This document shows, in pieces, positions 34,837 to 43,695 of a DNA stretch of 64,000 nt. Source of the DNA: Actinoplanes aureus. GTDB lineage: Bacteria > Actinomycetota > Actinomycetes > Mycobacteriales > Micromonosporaceae. How positions within the stretch are numbered: position 1 is the stretch's first letter; each line of letters begins with the position of its first letter. Location: assembly GCF_015704865.1 (NCBI RefSeq), contig NZ_JADQTO010000001.1:1-64000 (forward strand). Reading direction: 5' to 3'. Made by a program: the position numbers and the translations under genes. A model generated the notes under the pieces. That model ran no database searches. It had not been told where the DNA came from and saw only the letters and a program-made list of their open reading frames with translations.

Positions 34837-35556
34837 ATGCGTCCGATCATCGGCATAACCACATACGTGTTGCCCGCGACGTGGGGCGTCTGGCGCGACC
34901 TGCCCTCAGCGCTGGTGCCGCACGACTACGTCGAGTCGGTCCGCCTGGCCGGAGGGCGGGCGGTGCTGCTGCCCCCCGACGACCTGGACGCCGACGTGCT
35001 CGGCCGGCTGGACGGTCTGCTTCTGGCCGGCGGCCCGGACGTGGACCCGGCGCGGTACGGCGCCGACCCCGAACCGCTCACCGTCGCGCACCCGGAGCGG
35101 GACGCGGCGGAGCTGGTACTGCTCCGCGCGGCCCTGGACCGGGATCTGCCGATCCTCGGCGTCTGCCGGGGCATGCAGCTGCTGGCCGTGGCGGCCGGCG
35201 GCACGCTGCATCAGCACCTGCCCGACATAATCGGTCACGAGAAGCACCGCCTCGCCCCGGGCGTGTACAGCGAACAGTCCGCCACCTTCGTCCCCGGCAG
35301 CCGGATCGCCGCGCTGCTGGGCGACGACGCCACCATCCACTGCTTCCACCACCAGGGTGTCGCTGACGCCGGCTCGCTGACCGTCACCGGGCGAGCCGTG
35401 GACGGCGTCCCCGAGGCGATCGAGGATCCGGACCGGCGGTTCGTGCTCGGCGTCCAATGGCATCCCGAGGTGAGCCGGGATCGGCGGCTCTTCGGAGCCC
35501 TGGTCGCGGCGGCAACCGGAGACAAGGAGGACCCGGCCGCATGCGCAGACCGCTGA
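34837..35556 (+). CDS. Gamma-glutamyl-amine hydrolase, class I GATase (PuuD-like), first copy
   Basis: 239 residues, peptidase C26 fold. Nucleophile C110 in LGVCRGMQLLAV; the His-Glu pair is VQWHPE near residue 215. GLLLAGGPDVDP is the conserved strand-loop. PuuD removes glutamate from gamma-glutamyl-GABA, and the ligase upstream suggests the same type of bond. ATG 34837 was chosen because MRPIIGITTY is the family start; ribosome binding (GGTGG) is close, and just upstream is the strong hairpin at 34790-34813. It overlaps the second copy by 16 nt. Confidence 0.92.
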   Translation: MRPIIGITTYVLPATWGVWRDLPSALVPHDYVESVRLAGGRAVLLPPDDLDADVLGRLDGLLLAGGPDVDPARYGADPEPLTVAHPERDAAELVLLRAALDRDLPILGVCRGMQLLAVAAGGTLHQHLPDIIGHEKHRLAPGVYSEQSATFVPGSRIAALLGDDATIHCFHHQGVADAGSLTVTGRAVDGVPEAIEDPDRRFVLGVQWHPEVSRDRRLFGALVAAATGDKEDPAACADR

Positions 35557-36278
35557 TCGGCCTCACCGCGTACGCCGAACACGTGCAGTACGGCCAGCAT
35601 GATCTGATGGCCGGGGTGCTCCCGATGACGTACGTGAAGGCGGTACACGCCACCGGTGGCCGAGCCGTACTGATCACGCCGGACGATCCCGGCACCGACG
35701 TGCTCGACTCTCTGGACGGTGTGGTCTTCACCGGCGGGGGCGACGTCGACCCGGCCAACTACGGCGCGACGCCGCACCCGGCGACCGAGCCGGACAAGGC
35801 ACGCGACACCGCCGAGCTGTTGCTGATGCGCGCCGCGCTCGACGCCGAGCTGCCGGTCCTGGGTGTCTGCCGGGGCATGCAGGTGATGGCGGTCGCCACC
35901 GGCGGATCCCTGCACCAGCACCTGCCGGAGGTGATCGGTCACGAGCGGCACCGGGCCGCGAGCGGGACCGACCCGCTCGCCGCCGACGCCGCCGACTACG
36001 GCCGGCACGACGTGGTTGTCGACGAGGACAGCCGGGCGCACCACTACTTCGGCCGATGCCTGACGGTGAACTCCTTTCACCACCAGGCGGTCGCCGATCC
36101 GGGCGAGTTCGTGGCGGTCGGCTGGTGCCCGGACGACCGGGTCGTGGAGATCATCGAGCGTCCCGGGCGGGCTTTCGCGATGGGTGTGCAGTGGCACCCG
36201 GAACGCACGCCCGATCTGCGGTCGTTCGCCGCGCTGATCGAGGCGGCCAGCCGGGCCCAAGCGGTCACGGCCGCCTGA
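35541..36278 (+). CDS. Gamma-glutamyl-amine hydrolase, class I GATase (PuuD-like), second copy
   Basis: 245 residues, clearly paralogous to the gene upstream: MRRPLIGLTAYAEH, VVFTGGGDVDPANYG and nucleophile C110 in LGVCRGMQVMAV; VQWHPE completes the triad. An AAGGAGGA site at 35524-35531 inside the first copy supports ATG 35541. A tandem pair in one operon could reflect two glutamylated substrates or a heteromer. It ends 23 bp before the hybrid kinase gene, with no obvious terminator. Confidence 0.92.
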   Translation: MRRPLIGLTAYAEHVQYGQHDLMAGVLPMTYVKAVHATGGRAVLITPDDPGTDVLDSLDGVVFTGGGDVDPANYGATPHPATEPDKARDTAELLLMRAALDAELPVLGVCRGMQVMAVATGGSLHQHLPEVIGHERHRAASGTDPLAADAADYGRHDVVVDEDSRAHHYFGRCLTVNSFHHQAVADPGEFVAVGWCPDDRVVEIIERPGRAFAMGVQWHPERTPDLRSFAALIEAASRAQAVTAA

Positions 36279-36301
36279 CCGCGCCGCGTCGATCTCCGCC
36301 G

Positions 36302-39300
36302 ATGCTGACCAGCGACGATCCGTACAGCGGTGCTACCGTGCCACCGGGCCTGGTGCTTCGGGCCGGCGAAGATCCGTGGGAGGCATGGATGGGTGCCCTG
36401 CCGAGCCGGCTGCGCATCGCCTTCGAGCGCGGCGGCGAGATGGGCGCGCGGATGTCCGCACTGGACTGGTCCGCTTCCCCGGTCGGTGAGCCGTCGACCT
36501 GGCCGGCCGAGCTCGTCGACGCGGTCGTCACCATGCTGGCCTCACGGGCGCAGATCGTCGTTTTCTGGGGGCCGGAGTACACGGCGCTCTACAACGACGC
36601 GTACATCGCCGCGCTGGGCGGCAAGCATCCCGGCTATCTCGGGCGGCCGGGCAGCGAGCTGTGGGCGGAGACCTGGGATCTGCTGCGCGAGCTCTTCGAC
36701 GGGGTGATCGCCGGAGACCGGTCGTACTACGCCGCCGACCATTTCTTTCTCCTGCAGCGGCACGGGTTCCTCGAGGAGGCGTACTTCGACATCTCGTACG
36801 ACCCGATCCGGGACGAGACCGGCCGGGCGGGCGGGGTGTTCTGCATCGTCAGCGACACCACCGGCCGGGTGCTGGGTGAGCGCCGGGTGCGTACGCTCAG
36901 CGCCCTCGGACGCCGCCTCGCCGACTCGCCCGGCGAGGCCGCTCTGGCCGCCGAGGCCGCGGCCGTGCTCGGGGAGAACGCGGCGGACGTACCCTTCGCC
37001 GCCCTGATCCTGGACGACGTCACGCATCCGGCGATCCGGGCGGTGATCGAGAGCGGACGGCCCGGACGGATCGCTCTGCGGGAGATGGTGGCCGAGCCGG
37101 CGCCGTCCGCCGCCGACGAGGCGTTGGTGCTGCCGATCGGGGTGGGCGCCGACACGGTGGGCGCACTGGTCCTCGGGGTCAGCCGCTACCTCGAGCTGGA
37201 GGGCGCCTACCGGGACTTCCTCGATCTGGCGGCGGCCCAGATCTCCCGGGCGGTGGCGAACGCGCGGGCGTACGAGCAGGAGCGCGCACGGGCCGCTGAA
37301 CTGGCCGCCCTGGACCAGGCCAAGACCAACTTCTTCTCCAACATCAGCCACGAGTTCCGTACCCCGCTGACGCTGATCCTCGGACCGGTGGAGGACGTGC
37401 TCGAGGACCCGGCCACGCCGGGGCCGCTGCGCGACCGGCTGACACCCGTCCACCGCAACGGCCTGCGCCTGCTGAAGCTGGTCAACACGGTGCTGGACTT
37501 CTCCCGGATGGAGTCCGGCCGGATGCAGGCGGTGTACCGCCCGACCGATCTGGCGGCACACACCGCCCGGCTGGCCGTCTCGTTCCGGCCCGCCACCGAG
37601 CGCGCCGGTCTCCGCCTCACCGTCGACGCGCCCGCGCTGGACCAGCCGGTACACGTCGACCACGAGCTCTGGGAGAAGATCGTCTTCAACCTGCTCTCCA
37701 ACGCCGTCAAGTTCACCCGGGACGGCGGCATCGAGGTGCGGGTCCGGGCCGAGGGCGGGCACGCGGTCGTGTCCGTACGCGACACCGGCGTCGGCATCGC
37801 CGAGGCCGAGCAGGCGCTCCTCTTCGACCGCTTCCACCGGGTCACCAATGCCTGGGCCCGCAGCCATGAGGGGACCGGCATCGGCCTGGCCCTCGTCCGC
37901 GAGCTCGCCGAGCTGCACGGCGGCTCGGTCGAGGTGCACAGTGCACCCGGCCGGGGCAGCGAGTTCCGGGTCCGGATCCCGTTCGGGACGGCCCATCTGC
38001 CGCCGGAGCGGATCAGCGACGACCCGGTGGCCGCCGACTCGGTGGAACCCCGCCTCTGGGTCGACGAGGCCACCTGGTGGGCCGGCGACGGTCCGGCCCT
38101 GCCCGACCCGGTGCGGAACCGCTCCGGCGGCCGGATCCTGCTCGCCGACGACAACGCCGACCTGCGCGAGCACGTCTCCCGGTTGCTGCGCCCGCACTGG
38201 GACGTGGTCACCGCCGCGGACGGCGTGAATGCCCTGGAGGCGGCTCGCGAGCACCCGTTCGACCTGGTGCTGACCGATGTGATGATGCCCCGGCTGGACG
38301 GCTTCGGCCTGATCGCCGCGTTGCGCGCCGACGGGCGTACCCGGGACGTGCCGATCGTGGTGCTCTCCGCCCGGGCCGGCGAGGAGGCCGCGGTCGAGGG
38401 CCTCGCCGCCGGCGCGGACGACTACCTGACCAAGCCGTTCTCCGCCCGGGAGTTGCTGGCCCGCGTCCGGGCCAACCTGGAGCTGGGCAAGCTCCGCCGG
38501 GACATCGTCAGCCGCTTGCGGGCGCTCGTCGACGCGGCGGTGGCCCTCAACACGGTGTCCAGCACGGCCGAGGTGCTCGACGTCGCGGCCCGGCACGTAC
38601 TCGCCATGACCTCGGCCGGCCGGGTGGTGATCACCGTGCCGGAGGCTCGCGCCGAGCGGGACGGCGCCGCCGCCGCCTCCGCCGAGCCGGACGTGGTGCT
38701 GCCGCTCCCGGACACCGCCGGGCCGCACCTCGGCGAGCTGCGGGTCTGGAACAGCGGGGACAACCCGGCCGACCCGGCGGTGCTCACCCAGCTCGCCCGG
38801 CTGGTCGGCCTGCGGCTGGCGAACGCCCGCCTGTACGAGACCGAGCACCGGATCGCCACCACCCTCCAGCACAGCCTGCTGCCGCAGTCACTGCCCCGGG
38901 TGCCGGGCGCCATCGTGGCCAACCGGTACGTGCCGGGCAGCAGCGAGGCCCGCGTCGGCGGCGACTGGTACGACGTCATCGCCAGCCCGGACGACGAGTT
39001 GTTCCTGGTCATCGGCGACGTGGTCGGCAAGGGGGTGCAGGCCGCCGCCGGGATGGGCCAGTTGCGCAACGCGCTGCGGGCGTACGTCCTGGAGGGCTTC
39101 GACTGCGGCGCCTCGCTGTCCCGCCTGAACCGGCTGGTGGACACGCTGGGCCGGAGGCAGTTCGCGACCGTCCTCTGTGTCGCCTTCGATCCGCGGACCA
39201 GGCGGCTGCGTTACTCCTCGGCCGGCCACCCGCCACCGGTGCGGGTCGACCCGGGCCAGGCCGGCGCCTTCCTGTACGGGGCGGCGCTCGGCCCGCCGAT

Positions 39301-39937
39301 CGGGGCGCTCGGCGACGTGATCTACCCGACCCGGGAGACGTACCTGTCCGCCGGCAGCCGGCTGCTGCTCTACACCGACGGCCTGATCGAGGACCGGCGG
39401 CAGGACATCGACAGCGGGCTCGCCGAGCTGATCGTGGACGCTGCCGTGCCCACCGAGCACATCGACGATCTGCTGGAGGCGCTGCTGGTGAAGGCCACCC
39501 GGTCCACCCGCCGCGACGACATCGCCATGGTGGCGCTCGAGGTGACCGAACCGCGGGAGTTCCAGTTGCGGCTGCCCGCCGAGCCCGGCCGGCTCACCGT
39601 GCTGCGCCGCCGCCTGGAGGACTTCCTGACCGCGCACGGTGTCCCCGAGGCGGACGGTTTCGACCTGGTGGTGGCGGTCTCCGAGGCGGCGGCGAACGCC
39701 ATCGAGCATCCGATCGACCCGGCCGAGCCGATGATCACCGTTGAGGCGTCGCTCGCCGACGACGCGGTGCTGGTGACGATCCGCGACACCGGCCACTGGC
39801 GGCCGGCCGGCGACGCCGGTTTCCGCGGCCGCGGGCTGGCCCTGATCGGGGCGCTCACCGAGCTGTCGGTGCACCGCTCGCCGGACGGAACAGCGGTCAC
39901 CCTGCGGCGGCCGCTGACGGCTGTCAGGCCGGCCTGA
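36302..39937 (+). CDS. Multidomain hybrid: PAS-GAF-HisKA-HATPase-REC-GAF-SpoIIE-RsbW
   Basis: 1211 residues. In order: a PAS-like domain (about 30-190), a GAF-like region (200-330), HisKA with H350 (NISHEFRTPLT), HATPase (N-box LLSNAVKF, about 465; G-box GTGIGLALV), a receiver with D659 (LTDVMMPRLDG), a second GAF-like region, a SpoIIE/PP2C phosphatase (from about 845; VGGDWYDVI, GDVVGKGVQAAAGMG, YTDGLIEDR) and a C-terminal RsbW-type HATPase (about 1085-1211; EAAANAIEH). Phosphorelay and both partner-switching activities (phosphatase and anti-sigma-type kinase) are therefore on one chain. ATG 36302 has a weak ribosome-binding site. The gene runs tail to tail into a STAS gene with a 14-nt overlap. 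Confidence 0.9.
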   Translation: MLTSDDPYSGATVPPGLVLRAGEDPWEAWMGALPSRLRIAFERGGEMGARMSALDWSASPVGEPSTWPAELVDAVVTMLASRAQIVVFWGPEYTALYNDAYIAALGGKHPGYLGRPGSELWAETWDLLRELFDGVIAGDRSYYAADHFFLLQRHGFLEEAYFDISYDPIRDETGRAGGVFCIVSDTTGRVLGERRVRTLSALGRRLADSPGEAALAAEAAAVLGENAADVPFAALILDDVTHPAIRAVIESGRPGRIALREMVAEPAPSAADEALVLPIGVGADTVGALVLGVSRYLELEGAYRDFLDLAAAQISRAVANARAYEQERARAAELAALDQAKTNFFSNISHEFRTPLTLILGPVEDVLEDPATPGPLRDRLTPVHRNGLRLLKLVNTVLDFSRMESGRMQAVYRPTDLAAHTARLAVSFRPATERAGLRLTVDAPALDQPVHVDHELWEKIVFNLLSNAVKFTRDGGIEVRVRAEGGHAVVSVRDTGVGIAEAEQALLFDRFHRVTNAWARSHEGTGIGLALVRELAELHGGSVEVHSAPGRGSEFRVRIPFGTAHLPPERISDDPVAADSVEPRLWVDEATWWAGDGPALPDPVRNRSGGRILLADDNADLREHVSRLLRPHWDVVTAADGVNALEAAREHPFDLVLTDVMMPRLDGFGLIAALRADGRTRDVPIVVLSARAGEEAAVEGLAAGADDYLTKPFSARELLARVRANLELGKLRRDIVSRLRALVDAAVALNTVSSTAEVLDVAARHVLAMTSAGRVVITVPEARAERDGAAAASAEPDVVLPLPDTAGPHLGELRVWNSGDNPADPAVLTQLARLVGLRLANARLYETEHRIATTLQHSLLPQSLPRVPGAIVANRYVPGSSEARVGGDWYDVIASPDDELFLVIGDVVGKGVQAAAGMGQLRNALRAYVLEGFDCGASLSRLNRLVDTLGRRQFATVLCVAFDPRTRRLRYSSAGHPPPVRVDPGQAGAFLYGAALGPPIGALGDVIYPTRETYLSAGSRLLLYTDGLIEDRRQDIDSGLAELIVDAAVPTEHIDDLLEALLVKATRSTRRDDIAMVALEVTEPREFQLRLPAEPGRLTVLRRRLEDFLTAHGVPEADGFDLVVAVSEAAANAIEHPIDPAEPMITVEASLADDAVLVTIRDTGHWRPAGDAGFRGRGLALIGALTELSVHRSPDGTAVTLRRPLTAVRPA

Positions 39938-40244
39938 GCCAGGGCTGCTCGCCCAGCCCGGAGATGTCCAGGATCCGGCGGACCCGAGCCGACGGGATGA
40001 CCTCGAGCGTGCCCGGGTAGCGCTCGGCCAGCCGGATCAGGGTGTGGATGGCGGCCGAGTCGAAGAACGTCACCGCGCGCAGGTCGAGTGTGGCGGCCCG
40101 GGCCCGTTCCGGGGTGGCGGTCCGGTACAGGGTGTCCGCCGAGGCCATGTCGACCTCGCCGGTCACCGTCACGGTGACCCGGCCACCGTCCACCTCGCCG
40201 GTCGCCGAGAAGTTCGGCTCGAGGCCCTCTTGATCCACGAACAC
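39924..40244 (-). CDS. STAS-domain anti-sigma factor antagonist (RsbV-like)
   Basis: 106 residues, GTG start at 40244 (GTG 40238 is also possible). The STAS fold has VTVTGEVDMASADTL and the phosphorylatable serine in FFDSAAIHTLIRL. Partner-switch logic: RsbW-type kinases phosphorylate this serine and SpoIIE-type phosphatases remove it. Both activities are in the adjacent convergent gene, whose last 14 nt overlap this gene's end. A functional partnership is a strong inference from position and chemistry. Confidence 0.9.
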   Translation of the reverse strand: MFVDQEGLEPNFSATGEVDGGRVTVTVTGEVDMASADTLYRTATPERARAATLDLRAVTFFDSAAIHTLIRLAERYPGTLEVIPSARVRRILDISGLGEQPWLRPA

Positions 40245-40305
40245 ACGATTTCACAGCGCTGTGAGGGCGGCAAGGACAGGCCGTGCGGCCGGATAGGCTG
40301 TGCTC

Positions 40306-41163
40306 ATGTCCGTACGTGCCCCCCTCGTTCCGGGAAAGCAGACGCCTTGGCGACCGGTCCCGGCTCAGATCGTCCGCCCGGAGTACGTGGGTAAGAAACG
40401 TCCCCGCGAATGGCGCGGTTCGCACGTGCAGACCCCCGAGATCATCGAGAAGATGCGGATCGCGGGCCGGCTCGCGGCGCAGGCCACCCAGCTGGCCGGC
40501 GAGCACTGCAAGCCCGGCGTGACCACCGACGAGATCGACCGGGTGGTGCACGAGTTCCTGCTCGACCACGGGGCGTACCCGTCGACGCTCGGCTACAAGG
40601 GCTTCCCGAAATCCTGCTGCACGTCGCTCAACGAGGTGATCTGCCACGGCATCCCGGACTCCACCGTGCTGGAGGACGGCGACATCATCAACGTCGACGT
40701 GACGGCGTACCTGAACGGGGTGCACGGCGACACCGACGCCACCTTCTGCGTGGGCGAGGTGAGCGAGGAGGCCCGCCTGCTCGTCGAGCGGACCCACGAG
40801 GCGATGATGCGCGGCATCCGCGCGGTGGCGCCGGGCCGCCCGATCAACGCGATCGGCCGGGTCATCGAGGCGTACGCGCGGCGGTTCGGCTACGGCGTGG
40901 TCCGCGACTTCACCGGCCACGGCATCGGCGAGACCTTCCACTCCGGCCTGTACGTCCCGCACTACGACAACCCGCGGCTGGACACCGTCATGGAGCCCGG
41001 CATGACGTTCACCATCGAGCCGATGATCACGCTCGGCACCCACGAGTACGAGATCTGGAAGGACGGCTGGACGGTCGTCACCAAGGACCGCAGGTGGACC
41101 GCCCAGTTCGAGCACACCCTCGTGGTGACCGACGACGGCTACGAGATCCTGACCCTGCCCTAG
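40306..41163 (+). CDS. map: Type I methionine aminopeptidase
   Basis: Removes the initiator methionine from nascent proteins. 285 residues from ATG 40306 (GTG 40300 is in frame). An N-terminal extension of about 40 residues ([20 protein letters not shown]) is typical of actinobacterial MetAP1c. Metal ligands: Asp in INVDVTAYL, Asp in HGDTDATF, His in [11 protein letters not shown], and Glu in TIEPMITLG and QFEHTLVV. The gene stands alone, divergent from STAS. Confidence 0.96.
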   Translation: MSVRAPLVPGKQTPWRPVPAQIVRPEYVGKKRPREWRGSHVQTPEIIEKMRIAGRLAAQATQLAGEHCKPGVTTDEIDRVVHEFLLDHGAYPSTLGYKGFPKSCCTSLNEVICHGIPDSTVLEDGDIINVDVTAYLNGVHGDTDATFCVGEVSEEARLLVERTHEAMMRGIRAVAPGRPINAIGRVIEAYARRFGYGVVRDFTGHGIGETFHSGLYVPHYDNPRLDTVMEPGMTFTIEPMITLGTHEYEIWKDGWTVVTKDRRWTAQFEHTLVVTDDGYEILTLP

Positions 41164-41212
41164 GTTCAGTGAACCCGCCGGGCAGTGCGGCCCTCGCCAC
41201 GTTGAAAAAGGT

Positions 41213-41938
41213 TCAGTCGAAGAGCGCGCCCAGGGTGCCGTCCACCGGCCGACCCCGGGCGGTCAGCTCCTCCGCCTGGTATTTCAGGATGGCCCCGAGC
41301 TCCTGCATGTCGGCCGCGGCCACCCCGGTCCGCTTCACCGCGTCCGCCACGTTGCGGAAGTAGGTCCGGGTGAGCAGGCCGGCGACCAGCGCGGCGTGCA
41401 GCCTGGCCTCGGCCATCAGGACCAGGGCGGCGTCGGTGTCGTACCACTGCGCGAGCCGGACGGCGCGGGCGTGTGCCCCGTTGGCGATCGCCCAGTTGTG
41501 CCGGGCCAGCTGGGTGAACTCGAGCGGGCGCGCCTCGGCGAGCAGGGTCAGGTGTGCCTCGCGCTGGTCGGTGAACCAGTCCTTCGGGTCGTAGAGCGGG
41601 TACGTCGTGATGAACCCGTCGGCCACCAGCGGCCAGCGCGAGGTCAGCACCCGGGCCTGGCCCAGACCCTCCTCGCCGGTCACCACCTGCAACTCCACCG
41701 GGGTGCCGTCGACCTTGCGCAGGGCCGGTTTCGGGCCGGTCTTGGGCCGGTAGGTGACGACGACCAGGTTCACGTCGCTGTGGTCGGTGTCATCGCCGTG
41801 GGCCACCGATCCGCGTAACCCGATGGCCCGCACCTCAGCCGCCCATCGGTGCTGGATGACGTCGCGGAGCCGGATCGCGAGCGACCCGCGTGCGGAGGTG
41901 GTGTCGGGCCCGTCGATCACTACGCCATTCTCGGCCAT
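41213..41938 (-). CDS. Nucleotidyltransferase-fold protein with altered catalytic motif
   Basis: 241 residues. The N-terminal polymerase-beta-like motif is GLRGSVAHGDDTDHSDVNLVV. The family normally has SDxD; here the second catalytic aspartate is Asn (SDVN), so classical two-metal transfer may be lost or changed. The rest is helical and resembles aminoglycoside-adenylyltransferase- or kanamycin-type partners, without a secure match. It is convergent with map. Function unknown. Confidence 0.68.
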   Translation of the reverse strand: MAENGVVIDGPDTTSARGSLAIRLRDVIQHRWAAEVRAIGLRGSVAHGDDTDHSDVNLVVVTYRPKTGPKPALRKVDGTPVELQVVTGEEGLGQARVLTSRWPLVADGFITTYPLYDPKDWFTDQREAHLTLLAEARPLEFTQLARHNWAIANGAHARAVRLAQWYDTDAALVLMAEARLHAALVAGLLTRTYFRNVADAVKRTGVAAADMQELGAILKYQAEELTARGRPVDGTLGALFD

Positions 41939-41973
41939 TCATGGATCCGGGGAAGCCTGGATCGGCAGCTCTC

Positions 41974-42396
41974 TCAGCCGGGACGCCCGGGGAAGGGCAG
42001 GGTCAGCGGCGTGACCTCGGCGAGTCGCCGCCATCGGGTCGCGCGAACTGCCGACTCGGTCAAAGCCGACAATGCGTCGACTCGTTCCGTACCCTCGGTC
42101 ACCGGCAGCACTACCCGCCATGCCTGGGCCACACCGTCCTCGACGTGGACGGCGAGCTTCAGCGCGGTGGCCCGGTCGGTGACCTCGAACGGCAACCGGT
42201 AGCCGGCCGGCGCCGGGCCGGTGCTGGCCCGCAGTTCGTCGAGCCGGTCGACCAGCTCGTCCCGGCGCACCCGATGCTGCTGCTCGGCGGTCCGGGCCCG
42301 GTCCTGCTCGGCGGACGCCAGATGCACGCCGATCAACCCGTACGCGTAGATGGCCGCCTCCTCGGCGGCCAGCGCACCGGTCAACTCCTCGATCAC
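41974..42396 (-). CDS. DUF4439 ferritin-like protein
   Basis: 140 residues from GTG 42396 (VIEELTGALAAEEAAIYAYG), preceded by CAGGGG. It matches DUF4439, a four-helix ferritin-like bundle: EEAAIYAYGLIG in helix 1 and RRDELVDRLDEL in helix 2, with GYRLPFEV between pairs. A start at 42441 would overlap the lipoprotein gene and is not needed. Paired with the upstream lipoprotein; the pair is commonly divergent from rimP in actinobacteria. Function unknown. Confidence 0.8.
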   Translation of the reverse strand: MIEELTGALAAEEAAIYAYGLIGVHLASAEQDRARTAEQQHRVRRDELVDRLDELRASTGPAPAGYRLPFEVTDRATALKLAVHVEDGVAQAWRVVLPVTEGTERVDALSALTESAVRATRWRRLAEVTPLTLPFPGRPG

Positions 42397-42412
42397 GTCG
42401 TGAACCCCCTGA

Positions 42413-42883
42413 TCAGCGCAGTGCTTCGGCGTGCGTCGCACGGCAGGCGGCGATCGAACCGACCAGCGCGGCCCGTTCCCTCGGCGCGGTCCGGCACGCC
42501 GCGACCGCGGTCTTCTGCGCCGCCTGTTCCGCCTTGCGCAGGTCGGCCGTGGTGTCGCCGTCGGTCGCCGAGGCCGAGGAGGAGGGCGCCGCGGAGGCCG
42601 ACGGCAGGGCGGTGCCGATCAGCCGGGCGAGCTCGGCGGCGTGCGCCCGGTGGTCCTCGGCGAGCGAGGTCAGCCGGACGCCCAGATCCGGCTGCGCGGC
42701 AATCGCCCGGTCGTACGCCGCGGCCAGGGCCAGCGCCTCGTCCAGCAGCGGTTGCAGAGGATCCGGTTCCGGCGCGGGCTCCGGCTCGTCGTCGAACAGC
42801 CCGCATCCGGTCAGAGTCGCGGCACCCACCGCGGTGCCCGCCACGGACAGCACCCGGCGACGCGTGTGTCCCCCTGCTCTCAT
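42413..42883 (-). CDS. Predicted lipoprotein
   Basis: 156 residues from ATG 42883 (upstream in-frame GTG 42907 is possible). The N-terminus HTRRRVLSVAG is Tat-like, and the lipobox is TLTGC about residue 27. A Pro/Glu spacer follows, then helical repeats rich in Ala, Leu and Arg, with a Ser/Ala-rich loop. Probably anchored on the outer membrane face and helical (DUF4439-like fold not excluded). It is the first gene of a two-gene unit with DUF4439. Confidence 0.75.
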   Translation of the reverse strand: MRAGGHTRRRVLSVAGTAVGAATLTGCGLFDDEPEPAPEPDPLQPLLDEALALAAAYDRAIAAQPDLGVRLTSLAEDHRAHAAELARLIGTALPSASAAPSSSASATDGDTTADLRKAEQAAQKTAVAACRTAPRERAALVGSIAACRATHAEALR

Positions 42884-43036
42884 CACCACGGCGCCAGTCA
42901 ACACCATCCGTTCGGTGTCCGCCGGTCCGGGCCGTTGACCTGCGGAAGGGGTGGATTCGGTGCGGCGGCGCTCCGTCCAGGCGGCCGGCGCGTTAGGCTC
43001 AGCGTCAGCCGCGGGGCCGCTAAGTGCCCGGCGGCA

Positions 43037-43042
43037 TATAGT
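43037..43042 (+). promoter_or_regulatory. -10 element for the rimP-nusA-infB operon
   Basis: TATAGT matches the TANNNT -10 consensus and lies 36 nt before the rimP start. No clear -35 is visible at 17-18 bp upstream. Confidence 0.4.
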
Positions 43043-43077
43043 CGTTTCCAGCGCAAGCTAGTGAGAGGTCGAGCCCG

Positions 43078-43695
43078 ATGACGCAGCGTGGTCGCGCCGG
43101 GGCCCGGCCCGGCGGCCGTCCCGGTGGCCGCCGTACCCGGCCGGAGCCGGAGCCCCGTACCCCCGTGGTTCCCCGGATCGACCTGACCGCTGCCAAGGCG
43201 CGGGTCCGTGCCGTGGTCGAGCCGGTGGTCGCGAAGGCCGGCTACGACCTGGAAGATCTCACGCTGTCCCGGGCCGGTCGCCGGCACGTGGTGCGGATCC
43301 TGGTCGACGCCGACGGCGGGATCAGCCTGGACGACGTGGCGATCGTCTCCCGCGAGATCTCCTCGGCGCTGGACGCCGCCGAGGAGAGCGGTGGCGAGCT
43401 GCTGAACGGGGAGTACCAGCTCGAGGTCGGCTCGCCCGGCGTCGACCGGCCACTGACCGAGCCCCGGCACTGGCGGCGCAACGCCGGCCGCCTGGTCGCG
43501 GTTGACGGTGTGGTCGGGCGCGTGGTGTCGACGAGCGACGCGGGTGTCGTGCTCGACGTGGACGGCGTGACCCGGGAGATCGGGTTCGGCGAACTCGGGC
43601 CGGGCAAGGTCCAGATCGAGTTCAAGCGTATGGACGAGGCCGATTTCGGCGACGACGAAGATGAAGACGACGACGAAGGGGAGGGCGAGGAATGA
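43078..43695 (+). CDS. rimP: Ribosome maturation factor RimP
   Basis: RimP assists 30S assembly. 205 residues: an Arg/Pro/Gly-rich N-terminal extension (1-38) precedes the conserved [43 protein letters not shown] is the family signature. The C-terminal tail is highly acidic (about 20 Asp/Glu). The stop overlaps the nusA ATG (ATGA), giving coupling. GAGAGG upstream of ATG 43078 is the ribosome-binding site. Confidence 0.96.
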   Translation: MTQRGRAGARPGGRPGGRRTRPEPEPRTPVVPRIDLTAAKARVRAVVEPVVAKAGYDLEDLTLSRAGRRHVVRILVDADGGISLDDVAIVSREISSALDAAEESGGELLNGEYQLEVGSPGVDRPLTEPRHWRRNAGRLVAVDGVVGRVVSTSDAGVVLDVDGVTREIGFGELGPGKVQIEFKRMDEADFGDDEDEDDDEGEGEE

